Below, piece by piece: positions 37,993-46,503 of a stretch of 49,879 nucleotides of DNA. Made by a program: the position numbers and the translations under genes. The stretch covers positions 1 through 49,879 of the forward strand of contig NZ_BBAG01000020.1 in NCBI RefSeq assembly GCF_001311135.1, in the 5' to 3' direction. This DNA comes from Secundilactobacillus paracollinoides DSM 15502 = JCM 11969. GTDB lineage: Bacteria > Bacillota > Bacilli > Lactobacillales > Lactobacillaceae. A model generated the notes under the pieces. It saw only the letters and a program-made list of their open reading frames with translations. It made no database searches and was not told the origin of the DNA. Numbering within the stretch: position 1 is the stretch's first letter; each line of letters begins with the position of its first letter.

Positions 37993-38106
37993 ATGAATCA
38001 TCTGTTACAAAAACGGTTGTTGTGCCTGCTGATGTTAGTGGCGGCGCAGCAACTACATCAAATGGAATTGGCTATTCTGGCATTGTCATTGTGGCCGATG
38101 AAATAG
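37993..38106 (+). CDS. Possible small membrane peptide after DUF2922
   Basis: A 37-codon frame begins at the ATG after AAGGGGG and ends immediately before a terminator; it is hydrophobic in the middle (LLCLLMLVAAQ). Another frame across the same DNA (VVVPADVSGGAATTSNG) looks protein-like too but runs on through the terminator. One of the two, or a frameshifted join, may be real; small membrane peptides are often third in this cassette. Low certainty. Confidence 0.35.
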   Translation: MNHLLQKRLLCLLMLVAAQQLHQMELAILALSLWPMK

Positions 38107-38142
38107 AAAAGCGCCTGGGAAGGGATTCCCGGGCGCTTTTTT
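38107..38142 (+). terminator. Terminator of the DUF1659/DUF2922 cassette
   Basis: AAAAGCGCCTGGGAA pairs with TTCCCGGGCGCTTTT, then further T. Confidence 0.85.
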
Positions 38143-38236
38143 GTACTATAGTGCAAATTTCCGGTAAAAATCAGAAATTTTGTATTACAGCACAAATTTT
38201 TGGTAAAAAGAGAAATCTTTGTAGTATAGTACAAAG
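38141..38236. repeat. Three palindromic boxes at an exact 39-bp period
   Basis: The boxes TTGTACTATAGTGCAA, TTGTATTACAGCACAA and TTGTAGTATAGTACAA start at 38141, 38180 and 38219. The intervening DNA (GGTAAAAATCAGAAA, GGTAAAAAGAGAAA) is also repeated. They sit 100-200 nt upstream of the Ig-like gene and look like an operator array. Confidence 0.75.
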
Positions 38237-38340
38237 ATTCTGACCTGAATCCCAAGAGCGTATTCCTCGATTCCCACCCAATCTTCTTGGTACACTAAGG
38301 TTAACGGAACCGGCCCCAGACGCTCGAAGGAGTGATCATG

Positions 38341-38979
38341 ATGGAAAACCGAGTTAACGAATCGCGACAAAACTTGCAGCAGTGCGAATTTGCGACCCAG
38401 TCGGAGCGGTTGACGCAGCGGGTGGCAAAATTGTTACACCTCCAACCCATTGAAACGGCCACGATTCACGGCGGTCATGGTCAGGAATGTGGGACTGTGA
38501 CGCTGTCAGTGGCTGTCTAGCCAAGTGATCCCGATGACCAATTCCAGTGGTTCATGGGGGAGCAGGAACTGTTTACCCAGACAACGGATAAAATAAAACT
38601 AACCAACGTGCCTTTGGGACTAGACGGCGTGCATTTTCGTTGTGTGGTGGTGCGGGAGAGTAAGAAGGGCCAGCTCAGAGCAACGGCAACCACAACCCTG
38701 GCGATCAAGCCGCGGCTGCCGGTTATTCTTGCGAACCAGCCGCTGCATCAGGTGCCGGTCAACTCACCATTGTTTCTCAAGGTCCGAAGCACTTCGGAAT
38801 ACGACCAGGGCTACCAGTGGTACTTCAACAACGACCCGATTCACGGTGCGGTGAAGAATGAGCTCAGGCTGAATCGGTGCCAAACCCACAATACCGGCAC
38901 GTATACGGTGGAAACGATGCGCAACAATCGTGCGGTGGCAACCAGCGTGAACGTTGTCGTGCGGGCGCCGAGCGACTAG
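38341..38979 (+). pseudogene. Ig-like domain protein, in-frame stop
   Basis: The gene reads MENRVNESRQNLQQCEF at the start, and after a TAG at 38518-38520 continues in the same frame to 38979, about 212 residues in all. The second half has the Ig-fold pattern: FQWFMGEQELF, FRCVVVRES, YQWYFNNDPIHG, NTGTYTVETM. TGG (Trp) in place of TAG gives VWPSDPDDQFQW. AAGGAG precedes the start. No signal peptide is evident, unusual for Ig-like proteins. Function unknown; the 39-bp box array lies upstream. Confidence 0.6.
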
Positions 38980-39025
38980 TGTTCAAAAAATCGAAGTAAG
39001 AATATTAGCATTCAAGAATCAATCT

Positions 39026-39170
39026 GCGTATAATAGGCCTCAGTTATAACGATACGTCGTTGTAATGCTAACTTCATTGCGTACTGAAATACTTCCCCTG
39101 TATTTATTTCAGTAACAAGTAGTCCCCAAACATGTGGAAGGGAGTTCGAGAGAGCTCTCTTTTTTTGTAG
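39026..39170 (+). ncRNA. Candidate small structured RNA
   Basis: A TATAAT (39030-39035) is followed by two hairpins (TTATAACGA/TCGTTGTAA; ACTGAAATA/TATTTATTTCAGT) and a terminator (GGGAGTTC-GAGA-GAGCTCTC with seven T at about 39140-39167). No coding frame is seen and the -35 box is weak. It lies directly before a C repeat, as the candidate at 45960 does. Confidence 0.4.
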
Positions 39171-39298
39171 AGTGCGGAAGAAGGGCGTTTAAAGGGTGGA
39201 GCCTAGTTGACTTTGACCGAAAAGGCCCGAACTTGGCCTTTTCGGTCGAAGTCGGCTAGGTGCAACCCTTTGCCCTTCTGTAGCACGTTTAGGCTAGA
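39171..39298 (+). repeat. C-type long hairpin repeat
   Basis: Arms CCTAGTTGACTTTGACCGA with TCGGTCGAAGTCGGCTAGG, an apex with GCCCGAACTTGGC, flank TGTAGCACGTTTAGGCTAG. Confidence 0.8.
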
Positions 39299-39447
39299 TA
39301 GAAGTGGAGCACAATGTAAAGCGGGCCTTTGCAAAGAAAAAACTAGAAAACAGAGTGCAACACCACCCACGCCACACAAAAAGTTGCCCAAACCAAAACT
39401 TTCCTCTAAACTAAAAACCAGCAAATAAAAAATCAGGAGAAAAACAA

Positions 39448-39789
39448 ATGCTCCAAATCCAAGCAATCAAAGTCGGCAAAGCCCTAGTCTACGGCTTCAA
39501 ACCAACCTCACAAGTCACCTTCATCAAAGAAGAGGTCGGCAAGCGCACCCTAAACGGCAAAGAAATCGCCTACGTCAAAATGCCAAAACAGATCCGAGTA
39601 GAAATTGTGTTGCCATACGGCTCAGAAATGATCAACGCAATCAACCACGAAAACGGGATGCCGGTTGAAGTCATCACTGAAGATGGCACCCGCTATCACG
39701 TGGGTGGGACTTTCCTCGGCCATGACCAGATCGATGATAATGAAATTCGGTTTGAATTGGTGGGGAGCGACTATCAAGTCGTTGAATAA
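39448..39789 (+). CDS. Hypothetical protein
   Basis: This 113-residue soluble, beta-rich protein (FKPTSQVTFIKEEVG, KQIRVEIVLPYGSEM, VEVITEDGTRYHVGGTFLG) has AGGAG upstream and a strong terminator downstream. I do not recognise the family. Base composition and codon use look normal for the window. It is monocistronic. Confidence 0.65.
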   Translation: MLQIQAIKVGKALVYGFKPTSQVTFIKEEVGKRTLNGKEIAYVKMPKQIRVEIVLPYGSEMINAINHENGMPVEVITEDGTRYHVGGTFLGHDQIDDNEIRFELVGSDYQVVE

Positions 39790-39796
39790 CTGCAAT

Positions 39797-39836
39797 AAAA
39801 AAGTGACTCAGCAAGATACGCTGAGCCGCTTTTTTA
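39797..39836 (+). terminator. Terminator of the hypothetical gene
   Basis: AAAAAAGTGACTCAGC pairs with GCTGAGCCGCTTTTTT around AAGATAC. Confidence 0.85.
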
Positions 39837-39866
39837 ATATGAGCCCAAAACACTCATGAACTTCTA

Positions 39867-40718
39867 CTATTTCGTAAGGTAATAATCAGGCAGATAGGAG
39901 TATGTGTTATTGCCATACCCGTTTAAAAGAATAATTTTAGTTGCTGGATCATATAGCGCGCCGTTCCAGATGTTTGTCGGGTTATAGTTTTTATTGATTT
40001 GAATAGCGGCAGGAAACTTCGAACGCGTAGTTGCATTCAATTTGTTAAAAGACTTGTAGCTTCCAAATGGTTTGACATCCAGTGTTTTGTTATCTGACTT
40101 TAGAAAATAGGCTTTGTAATGTTTCGTGTTATTCGTGAAGTTAGCTGAGGGTGCATGTTCGCCGTTAAAGACGATATCAACGGCATATTTTGGACTGGAT
40201 TTCTTCCAGTAAATGGTTGATTCACTCTTATAGACAAATGCCCTGAAATCATTATATGGATCTAGTTTGTTTCTGGTAAGTGTCGAAGTTTGGACAGTAA
40301 TGTCACTCGGACCACCGATGATTTTACCCTGCGCAGTCACACCTGCTTCTGTCAGGCTGGAAACATGCAGGGACGGGTAACCTGTTTTGAAGTTCTTTGC
40401 CAAAACCCAGCCATTAATGTCATCCGCGGGCGATATTGCCTTGATTCGGTAATAGGTGTTTTTGCTAGTGGTTAGCTTGTAATAAACTCCGAGTGAGGCA
40501 TATCTATATTTAGAAATAGAAACATTTTTACCTTTCTTGGTCGCTAAATAGCTCTTGGAATGGTTGTTGATAAACGTTCCGTTGCCAACGAAGTGAGCGC
40601 CAATATTGGGCATATCCGTAATTTTAGACTTTGCCGAGGCGTCTACTGGTTTGATGGTAGCAACGGATAGACCTAAGACCATTGCTGCAGCAACACCCGC
40701 GATAACACGTTTTCTCAT
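39867..40718 (-). CDS. Secreted protein with wall-binding-like motifs, unknown function
   Basis: The 283-residue product has a signal peptide (MRKRVIAGVAAAMVLGLSVA, cleavage near VDASA). The segment GVYYKLTTSKNTYYRIKAI followed by INGWVLAKNFKTGY is like the short SH3-like/SLAP modules that bind cell wall in S-layer-type proteins of this group. The rest (YKSESTIYWKKSSPKYAVDI, LNGYGNNTYSYLPDYYL) is not recognised. The GC content is lower than that of the sugar operon. AGGGGGAA lies upstream of the ATG. Confidence 0.7.
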   Translation of the reverse strand: MRKRVIAGVAAAMVLGLSVATIKPVDASAKSKITDMPNIGAHFVGNGTFINNHSKSYLATKKGKNVSISKYRYASLGVYYKLTTSKNTYYRIKAISPADDINGWVLAKNFKTGYPSLHVSSLTEAGVTAQGKIIGGPSDITVQTSTLTRNKLDPYNDFRAFVYKSESTIYWKKSSPKYAVDIVFNGEHAPSANFTNNTKHYKAYFLKSDNKTLDVKPFGSYKSFNKLNATTRSKFPAAIQINKNYNPTNIWNGALYDPATKIILLNGYGNNTYSYLPDYYLTK

Positions 40719-40803
40719 ACTAATTTCCCCCTGAAATCAATCTACGTTTCATAAGTTAAAGTATACGCCGATTTTCCCAACAAATTCCAGTTAGATAGTG
40801 GTG

Positions 40804-41337
40804 CTAAAGATTTTGAGTTTTAAGATACGTATTTATGGTTTGAAACATTTTCTTAGCATTAAGTCCACGTCCTTCAAAACGGGATTCAATAAGGCTATGA
40901 TGCATGCTAACAAGCTTTTTTAATTGAGTAGGTTCTGTTAAATAATCGAGTTTAAGCTGCTGGGTATATGACTGAAGCACTAAATCGCGTTCAATATTTG
41001 ATAAAGTGCTAAAACCCATTCCTAAAAGTGTCGCAGTCTCTCGCAATGAAAGACCAATTCGCTCACGAGTGGCTTTTATTTCGGCGGGTGTTAGAAAATT
41101 AAACTGTTTGCGATATTCGGCGAAGTCTGCGTGAATATTGAAATCCGGATCGGTTTTCGGCTCCAGATAGTTGTCGCGATTACTGATATCAGCGTTTATC
41201 GGGACCCAATAGCGATGCGTATTCATGACGGTTTCTTCTGCGACCTGTGCCTTTTCTTCTAGTTCGATGACGTTGTAGTGTTCATCCTTGTCCGTTACAA
41301 TATTATGATATTTAATTTGTGTTGTTGGGTTAATCAT
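40804..41337 (-). CDS. XRE-type regulator, MqsA/YgiT-like C-terminal domain
   Basis: The 177-residue protein has an N-terminal half without recognised motif and a helix-turn-helix at about residues 95-125 (LTPAEIKATRERIGLSLRETATLLGMGFSTLSNIERD), the pattern used by MqsA-type antitoxins and the related ImmR/phage regulators. No zinc-binding CxxC pairs, which MqsA has in its N-terminal domain, are present. It overlaps the end of the upstream gene by 8 nt, so the pair is coupled. A toxin-antitoxin or phage-defence role is possible but not shown. Confidence 0.65.
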   Translation of the reverse strand: MINPTTQIKYHNIVTDKDEHYNVIELEEKAQVAEETVMNTHRYWVPINADISNRDNYLEPKTDPDFNIHADFAEYRKQFNFLTPAEIKATRERIGLSLRETATLLGMGFSTLSNIERDLVLQSYTQQLKLDYLTEPTQLKKLVSMHHSLIESRFEGRGLNAKKMFQTINTYLKTQNL

Positions 41338-41719
41338 TGGTGAATTCTCCTTTATTTTCGTCTAACTTTATCCAGCTATCGTCTACCATCTTTTCTGTTG
41401 GGTGAAATGATTCGATTAGAGTCCCACCTTCGCGGACATCAAATTTCACATAGAAGTCTATTTGACTAATGTAAACCACAAATTCAAAAACCTCAGTATT
41501 TTTTAGCCAATGATGCGCATGCGGGCCACGAAAGAATTTTGCCATTTCTAAGTGAGTGACAGCTTCAAACAGAACTTTTTCATAAGTCACATTATGCGCG
41601 GATAGATAGGTTCTAGATTTAGCGTGCAAATTACTATCAATGCGTTTAGTGGCATAATCATATTCAATCTGTTTAATGATTAACGGTATGAGTTGTCGAT
41701 ACAAGTTATCGGTATGCAT
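41330..41719 (-). CDS. Hypothetical protein, possible toxin partner of the XRE regulator
   Basis: The 129-residue protein contains a mixed alpha/beta C-terminal part (FEFVVYISQIDFYVKFDVREGG, TLIESFHPTE). No family is recognised; fold and size would suit an mRNA interferase-like toxin, but this is a guess based on its place upstream of an antitoxin-like regulator with overlapping ends. Low GC compared with the operons to the left suggests recent acquisition. Confidence 0.5.
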   Translation of the reverse strand: MHTDNLYRQLIPLIIKQIEYDYATKRIDSNLHAKSRTYLSAHNVTYEKVLFEAVTHLEMAKFFRGPHAHHWLKNTEVFEFVVYISQIDFYVKFDVREGGTLIESFHPTEKMVDDSWIKLDENKGEFTND

Positions 41720-42020
41720 TTCCTTTTCTCCTTGTTATTGTACAGTAACAGTTCTAAAATGCCAACTCTAATGATTTTGAGTCGATTATTGCTGACAACA
41801 ATAACTACGTAATAAAAAATTGGGAGAACGGAATTCTTTGCAAAGACTAATTTATGATTCAGTACATGTAAAAAATTAATTTGAATGTAGTGTGGTAAAA
41901 ATCATTCTAACTGATATTATTAAGGACGTTAATCTTATTGTTCTGTAAAAAATATTTGATCTTAGTTAAGTTTGAGAAGGCAGTTCAGCAGTCAGAGCAA
42001 CAAACGAAAGGGGGAGACGA
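41720..42020. other. AT-rich intergenic region
   Basis: About 300 nt of low GC between a divergent pair. I see no repeat or RNA structure. Scattered TATTAT-like boxes are too common in such DNA to assign as promoters. Confidence 0.4.
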
Positions 42021-42718
42021 ATGCAGCAAGTATATCAGGTGGGAAGCCAATTTGATTCAGAAGTGGCACTGAACCAGAAATTGACGTTTGACGCAGCCAA
42101 AATGAAATTCCTTCAGTCTAGTATCGCTTTCGACGAGAAAGCCTTACAGCTCTTTCATGATCAGGATTACAATAATGCGGCCTTGCTGCTGAGCGACCAG
42201 TGCCAAGAAGTGACTAAAGTCGCAGTATTTGAGGGGAAAGAAGTTGACCAATTCTTGGACAAACGTGCGTACACTGGGTCAATCGTGACGCAAATTGATG
42301 CGACTTTAAACTATCTAGATTCAGCAAACCACCGACGAGCCATCATTACGGGTGAAGCGCAACGCAGCGAGCGACAAGATTACCCGGAAACAGCGATCAG
42401 AGAAGCAGTCGTGAATGCGTTCATCCATCGCGATTACATGTTGCATTCAAACGTGAAGGTAGAAGTATTTGATGATCGGTTAGAAATTTTGTCACCAGGC
42501 GGTATTCCTCAAGGTTGATCATTTCTGATATTGAAAATGGTTTAGTGGCAGCGCGTAATCCTCGGTTGGTACATATTCTGGATAAGATGGGTTACTTGGA
42601 AAATTATGGGACTGGCTTAAAACGGATAGTTAAGGCTTATGCGCAATCGGATTTACGGCCGGAAATTAAAGTGACTGAGAATTCGTTTTTGGTAACTTTG
42701 CCTAATTTGAACGGGTAA
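42021..42718 (+). pseudogene. Truncated RecG-like/Schlafen-AlbA family ATP-binding protein, frameshifted
   Basis: The preserved part holds the HATPase-like C-terminal domain of AlbA-2 proteins: YPETAIREAVVNAFIHRDYMLH, VKVEVFDDRLEILSPGGIPQG, then IENGLVAARNPRLVHILDKMGYLENYGTGLKRIV. The usual N-terminal AlbA-2 domain and C-terminal winged helix are missing. A lost T at GGTTGATC (42513-42518) breaks the frame. Family members act as transcription regulators or in defence islands. This one is a remnant of 232 codons of the usual 400-500. Confidence 0.75.
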
Positions 42719-42746
42719 GGATTCGAAAATTAATCTTGAGATAATA

Positions 42747-42790
42747 AAACACCTCTGCACTGGAAAAGCCTGCAAGGGTGTTAATTTTTA
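42747..42790. terminator. Bidirectional terminator
   Basis: AACACC with GGGTGTT, inner TGCA/TGCA pairing, followed by ATTTTT; between convergent genes. Confidence 0.6.
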
Positions 42791-43087
42791 AAAATCAATT
42801 ACTGAGTGCAATGCTTTTGGGTCTTCATCCAGTAATTGGAGTAATCTCTTAGCACTGCCAGTTGGGTTACTTTTACCACTTTCCCAGGATGAAACTGTTC
42901 GTGGTGAGACATTTAGCATGGCCGCAAAGACAAACTGGGTCGCTGGGATTGATGACCTGATATTCTTAATTCGTTCAGGTGTGAATTCAGGCATATTTAT
43001 AAAGCAATGTGTTTCTATTTTGATGTTTTTATCGCCATCTAAGTAGGCTTCTAATTCATGTAAGCTTTTTTCTAGTGCTTTTGACAT
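42788..43087 (-). CDS. HigA/NadS-type antitoxin-like XRE regulator, orphan
   Basis: The 99-residue protein has a C-terminal helix-turn-helix (TQFVFAAMLNVSPRTVSSWESGKSNPTGSAKRLL) in the order typical of HigA/NadS antitoxins, where the HTH follows an extended N terminus. A GAGC ribosome site lies before the ATG. No HigB-like toxin gene flanks it: upstream is about 100 nt of non-coding DNA and then a terminator. Confidence 0.75.
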   Translation of the reverse strand: MSKALEKSLHELEAYLDGDKNIKIETHCFINMPEFTPERIKNIRSSIPATQFVFAAMLNVSPRTVSSWESGKSNPTGSAKRLLQLLDEDPKALHSVIDF

Positions 43088-43194
43088 TTTTTTGCTCCTT
43101 TACGTGGAGTTTCAGTATCATCGGTTTGTTGCAGGGTTTAGTATACATGAACTAATAGTCTGTTGTGCTAATGATGCACTGGGATGATAGCGAC

Positions 43195-43223
43195 AAAAAA
43201 GCCATCCGTTAATTACGGGTGGC
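43195..43223 (-). terminator. Terminator downstream of the small membrane protein gene
   Basis: On the minus strand GCCACCCGT pairs with ACGGATGGC and is followed by six T. Confidence 0.75.
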
Positions 43224-43246
43224 TTACGTTCTTTATTGTCTTTCTA

Positions 43247-43379
43247 GCAAGATAGCCTAAACGAGCTCCGGAAAACTGAGGCTCCTGCCTAAGCAACTCT
43301 GACAAAAATGCCAAAACCCAGGCATTTCTGCCGGAGTTACTTAGGCTCCGCCCTCAACCCGTTTTCCTCAGCTCTCTCT
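43247..43379 (-). repeat. C-type long hairpin repeat
   Basis: Minus-strand arms GCCTAAGTAACTCCGGC with GTCAGAGTTGCTTAGGC, apex with GCCTGGGTTTTGGC, and right flank CGGAGCTCGTTTAGGCTATC. It begins inside the stop codon region of the membrane protein gene. Confidence 0.8.
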
Positions 43380-43575
43380 AACTAAAATGCGGCACAAAAT
43401 GCCCCACAACCACCATAACCAACTGAACAACAGCCAGCACCGCCGCGCTGCCGCCCATTACGCCAAACAGATAAGCTTCCCAGCGTTCCGAACTTTTCCG
43501 GTGATAGAAGATGACTGCGCAACTACTGCAGACGATCGCTACCGCAATAAACATCATAAAGATTGACCAACGCAA
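43378..43575 (-). CDS. Small two-helix membrane protein, unknown function
   Basis: The 65-residue product has two helices (SIFMMFIAVAIVCSSCAVIFY and FGVMGGSAAVLAVVQLVMVVVGHF) joined by a basic loop. AAGGAGG lies 9 nt before the TTG at 43575, which I prefer over the internal ATGs. No family is recognised. Its last base overlaps a C-type repeat. Confidence 0.6.
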   Translation of the reverse strand: MRWSIFMMFIAVAIVCSSCAVIFYHRKSSERWEAYLFGVMGGSAAVLAVVQLVMVVVGHFVPHFS

Positions 43576-43665
43576 CGCTTGAAGCCTCCTTGATATTAAA
43601 AATCGCTAAATTTCTAATAAGAAGTATAGCACCATAGACTAACCGTAACGATTACATCAAAGTTA

Positions 43666-44576
43666 CTATTTTGTTTCATTTCGCGTTAACAGGGCTTCGG
43701 GGTACATGTCGGCGATGTAGGTGTGGATCTGGTTCAGCATGTGCTGGGTCGATGGGGTCTTGGCCTGCACGGATGAGGTGACCAGCACGATGGACCGGTA
43801 GAACGTGTGCTCAAAGGGGTAGACCACGACGTCGCCGATGATTTTTTGCAGCGCCAGCTCGGGGAGGATGCCCAGGCCGAGGCCGGCTTCCACCATGGCG
43901 ACGATCGACTGGTCATCGATGGAGAAATGGATCAGGTTGGGCTGAATCCCGTAGTAATCCAGCGTGGCCTTGGTATCCCGGTCGTAGTCGCCGGGTTGCA
44001 GGATGAAGTCGAAGTCGGCCAGGTCATCCTTGGTGACGGAGTGGCGGTTCTCGGGGACGAAGCCTTTGGTGCCACACAGTAGATCTCATCTTGAATCAGA
44101 CTGTCGACGATCAACCGGTCCTCGTGGACGGGCAGGACGACGAAGCCGATGTCCAGGGTGCCGTTTTTAACGTCACGGACGATCTGGTCGAAGCCGGATT
44201 GACTCACCGAGATGTCGATGCGCGGGTACTGTTTCTTGAATGCCTGAATGATCGGCGGCAGCCAGTTGATGCAGACGGACGAGAACGCGCCGATGCGGAT
44301 GAGACCGGAATTTAGACCGTTGATGTTGTCAGCTTCCTGTTGTAAGCGGGCAACATTGTTGAGAATTTCTTGAATAATCGGTAAAATGAGCTCACCATTA
44401 GGGGTCAGCTCGGCGCCGGTCCGGGAGCGCACGAAGACGGGAAAGCCCAGGTCGGATTCGAGCTGGGTCACCGAGTGGCTGATGGCGGATGGCGTGACGT
44501 TTAATTTGAGGGCCGCTTTCTGGAAGGTACCTTCCGAAACGACCGTGCTGAAGACTTGGTACGCAAATGGCAGCAT
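43666..44576 (-). pseudogene. LysR-family transcriptional regulator, frameshifted
   Basis: The start at 44576 (AAAGGA upstream) gives an N-terminal winged helix-turn-helix (FSTVVSEGTFQKAALKLNVTPSAISHSVTQLESDLGFPVF) and the first half of the effector domain. One base missing at 44063-44064 (CCC reduced to CC) breaks the frame; the other frame continues GFVPENRHSVTKDDL and ends at 43666 after VEAGLGLGILPELAL. The full length is about 303 residues, normal for LysR. It diverges from an aminotransferase gene, the usual arrangement for regulator and target. Confidence 0.85.
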
Positions 44577-44710
44577 TTGATCAGTCCTTTTTAGTTGAAA
44601 ACGATTCATCTATACGTGAAAAATGTGAACTTTACTAACGTTATGGGTCAGTATAGCATACTACATAGGAAGAAATTCGATAACAATTGGTTAAACTGGA
44701 GGTTGAGCAG

Positions 44711-45919
44711 ATGGAAAACTTATTCGCAGACCGCGTCCACCCGGAAACGGCATCTCGTTTGGCGGGGCTGTTCCCGGTGATGGATTACGATGACGCAATC
44801 AAATTTACGGCGGGTGCCCCGGCAGAGAACCTGTTTCCAAGTGATGAAATGAAACAGGCGTACCTGGCGGCCATGGCGGCGGAGGGCGACCATACCTTCC
44901 AGTACCACACGGTGGAAGGGCCGTACGAGCTCCGTGAGCGGTTGGCAAAACGCGCGCGGGAACGGATGAAGATCACGGACGCCAAGCCAGAAAACGTGAT
45001 GCTGACGGCGGGCGGCCAACAGGGTATCGACCTCGTGGCCAAGCTGTTATTGAACAAGGGTGATGCCATGGTGGTCGAGGCGCCAACGTATGTGGGAGCG
45101 CTAGCGTCGTTTGATATGTATGAACCGACGTACTACGAAGTCAATCTGGAAGCGGACGGGATGGCTATCGACCAGCTGGAGACCCTGTTGCGGGCGCACC
45201 CGGAGATCAAGTTCCTGTATACCGTGGCGGACTTCCACAACCCGGGCGGCGTGACCCTGTCGCTGGCAAAGCGCCAACGCTTGGTCGAACTGGCGAACCA
45301 GTATGATTTCATGATTCTGGAGGACACCCCGTACCGCGACCTGCGCTATGTGGGTGAGTCGCTGCCGACCATCAAGTCGTTTGATACGGAGGGCCGCGTG
45401 ATCTTCCTGTCGAGTTTTTCAAAGGTGCTGATGCCGGCGCTGAGACTGGGGTGGCTGGTGGCGGATGAGAAAGTCTTGAAGCAGCTGTATAAGCTAAAGG
45501 AGGGTGCCGACCTGGAGGTGCCGAACCTGACAGCGGCAGCCGTGAACAACTTCCTGGCCAACAATAGTCTGGATGACCACATTGCCAAACTCAATCAGGA
45601 ATATCTGATCAGACAGCAGGCCATGCTGAAGGCTATCGCAACGTATATGCCAGAAGGCGTGACGGCAACGAAGCCGGAGGGCGGTTTCTTCACGTGGGTG
45701 ACGGTGCCGGAATCAATCAATACAACGGACTTGCTGTATAACGAGGCAACGCCGAACCAGCATATTGCCTACGTGCCGTCAAAGAATTTCTATGCGTATA
45801 AGGATCATACAAACGGCATGCGCCTGAACTTCACCGGCCTGACGCCAGCCCAAATAGATGACGGCATGAAACGGCTGGGAACTCTGTTGGCAGATAGGTT
45901 AACTAAGGTTATCAATTAG
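44711..45919 (+). CDS. PLP-dependent class I/II aminotransferase
   Basis: This 402-residue enzyme has the PLP-binding lysine Lys238 in SSFSKVLMPALRLGW and YTVADFHNPGG, the motif that contacts the cofactor ring. The order of motifs matches aminoadipate/aromatic aminotransferases related to MocR C-terminal domains (fold type I). GGAGG 6 nt upstream supports the ATG at 44711. Substrate unknown, possibly aromatic, branched-chain or 2-aminoadipate. Probably controlled by the divergent LysR regulator. Confidence 0.9.
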   Translation: MENLFADRVHPETASRLAGLFPVMDYDDAIKFTAGAPAENLFPSDEMKQAYLAAMAAEGDHTFQYHTVEGPYELRERLAKRARERMKITDAKPENVMLTAGGQQGIDLVAKLLLNKGDAMVVEAPTYVGALASFDMYEPTYYEVNLEADGMAIDQLETLLRAHPEIKFLYTVADFHNPGGVTLSLAKRQRLVELANQYDFMILEDTPYRDLRYVGESLPTIKSFDTEGRVIFLSSFSKVLMPALRLGWLVADEKVLKQLYKLKEGADLEVPNLTAAAVNNFLANNSLDDHIAKLNQEYLIRQQAMLKAIATYMPEGVTATKPEGGFFTWVTVPESINTTDLLYNEATPNQHIAYVPSKNFYAYKDHTNGMRLNFTGLTPAQIDDGMKRLGTLLADRLTKVIN

Positions 45920-45959
45920 TTTTTCAAAAATATTATTCCAACTACTAGTAATTCTTGGA

Positions 45960-46130
45960 ATAATAGGTATAATAGAAGTGTCCTATAAATTGATTTATGG
46001 ATTGTGGTGGTGACAAGCCCCTTTCTGTAAGGAAAAGAACTTAAAACTATTACAATCAAAACTTTAACTTGTTGCTGGTCCAAACAGCGCGGCGCATCTA
46101 CGATTTCCGGTAGAGGCGTCTTTTTTTTAC
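45960..46130 (+). ncRNA. Candidate small RNA with own promoter box and terminator
   Basis: A TATAAT (45968-45973) is followed by a short hairpin (TCCTATAAA/TTTATGGA), a central region with TTGCTGGTCCAAACAGCG, and a terminator (GGCGCATCTAC/GTAGAGGCGTC with eight T at about 46091-46129). No reading frame of note. Like 39026 it is followed at once by a C repeat. The -35 box is poor. Confidence 0.45.
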
Positions 46131-46136
46131 CTTAAG

Positions 46137-46265
46137 GTGCGGAAGAAGGCGGTTAGAGGGCGGAGTGTAAGGTACTTTGACCTAAAAAGTCCGGGCCTGA
46201 CTTTTTGGGTCGAAGTGCCTTACACAGGAGCCCTCTGCCTTCTGTAGCCCAATTCGGTTAGATAA
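46137..46265 (+). repeat. C-type long hairpin repeat
   Basis: Arms GTGTAAGGTACTTTGACC with GGTCGAAGTGCCTTACAC, apex TCCGGGCCTGA, internal loop GCGGAG opposite AGGAG, and outer arms GAAGGC/GCCTTC. This is a well-preserved copy. Confidence 0.85.
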
Positions 46266-46503
46266 GAGTCGAGAGGAATGTAAAATTTAGGAGAAAGCAA
46301 ACTGCAGGAATATATTTTAATTGTGATAAGTCAGTATGCCCGAACGAATAGATCCAGATTTAGTACATAAAGATGTTCCTGGTCGTCATAACTACCCCGC
46401 TTAGGCTATCGTAAGTTATCATTCTATCATCATAAAATATTATTAATGATATAATTAGTACATAAATCAATGCACTAATTATAAATAGTGGGGAGTGCTC
46501 TAT

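Noticed and set aside
38141..38236. Possible CRISPR array
   Set aside because: Three regularly spaced repeats exist, but the spacers are themselves repeated and the boxes are palindromic operators; no cas genes.
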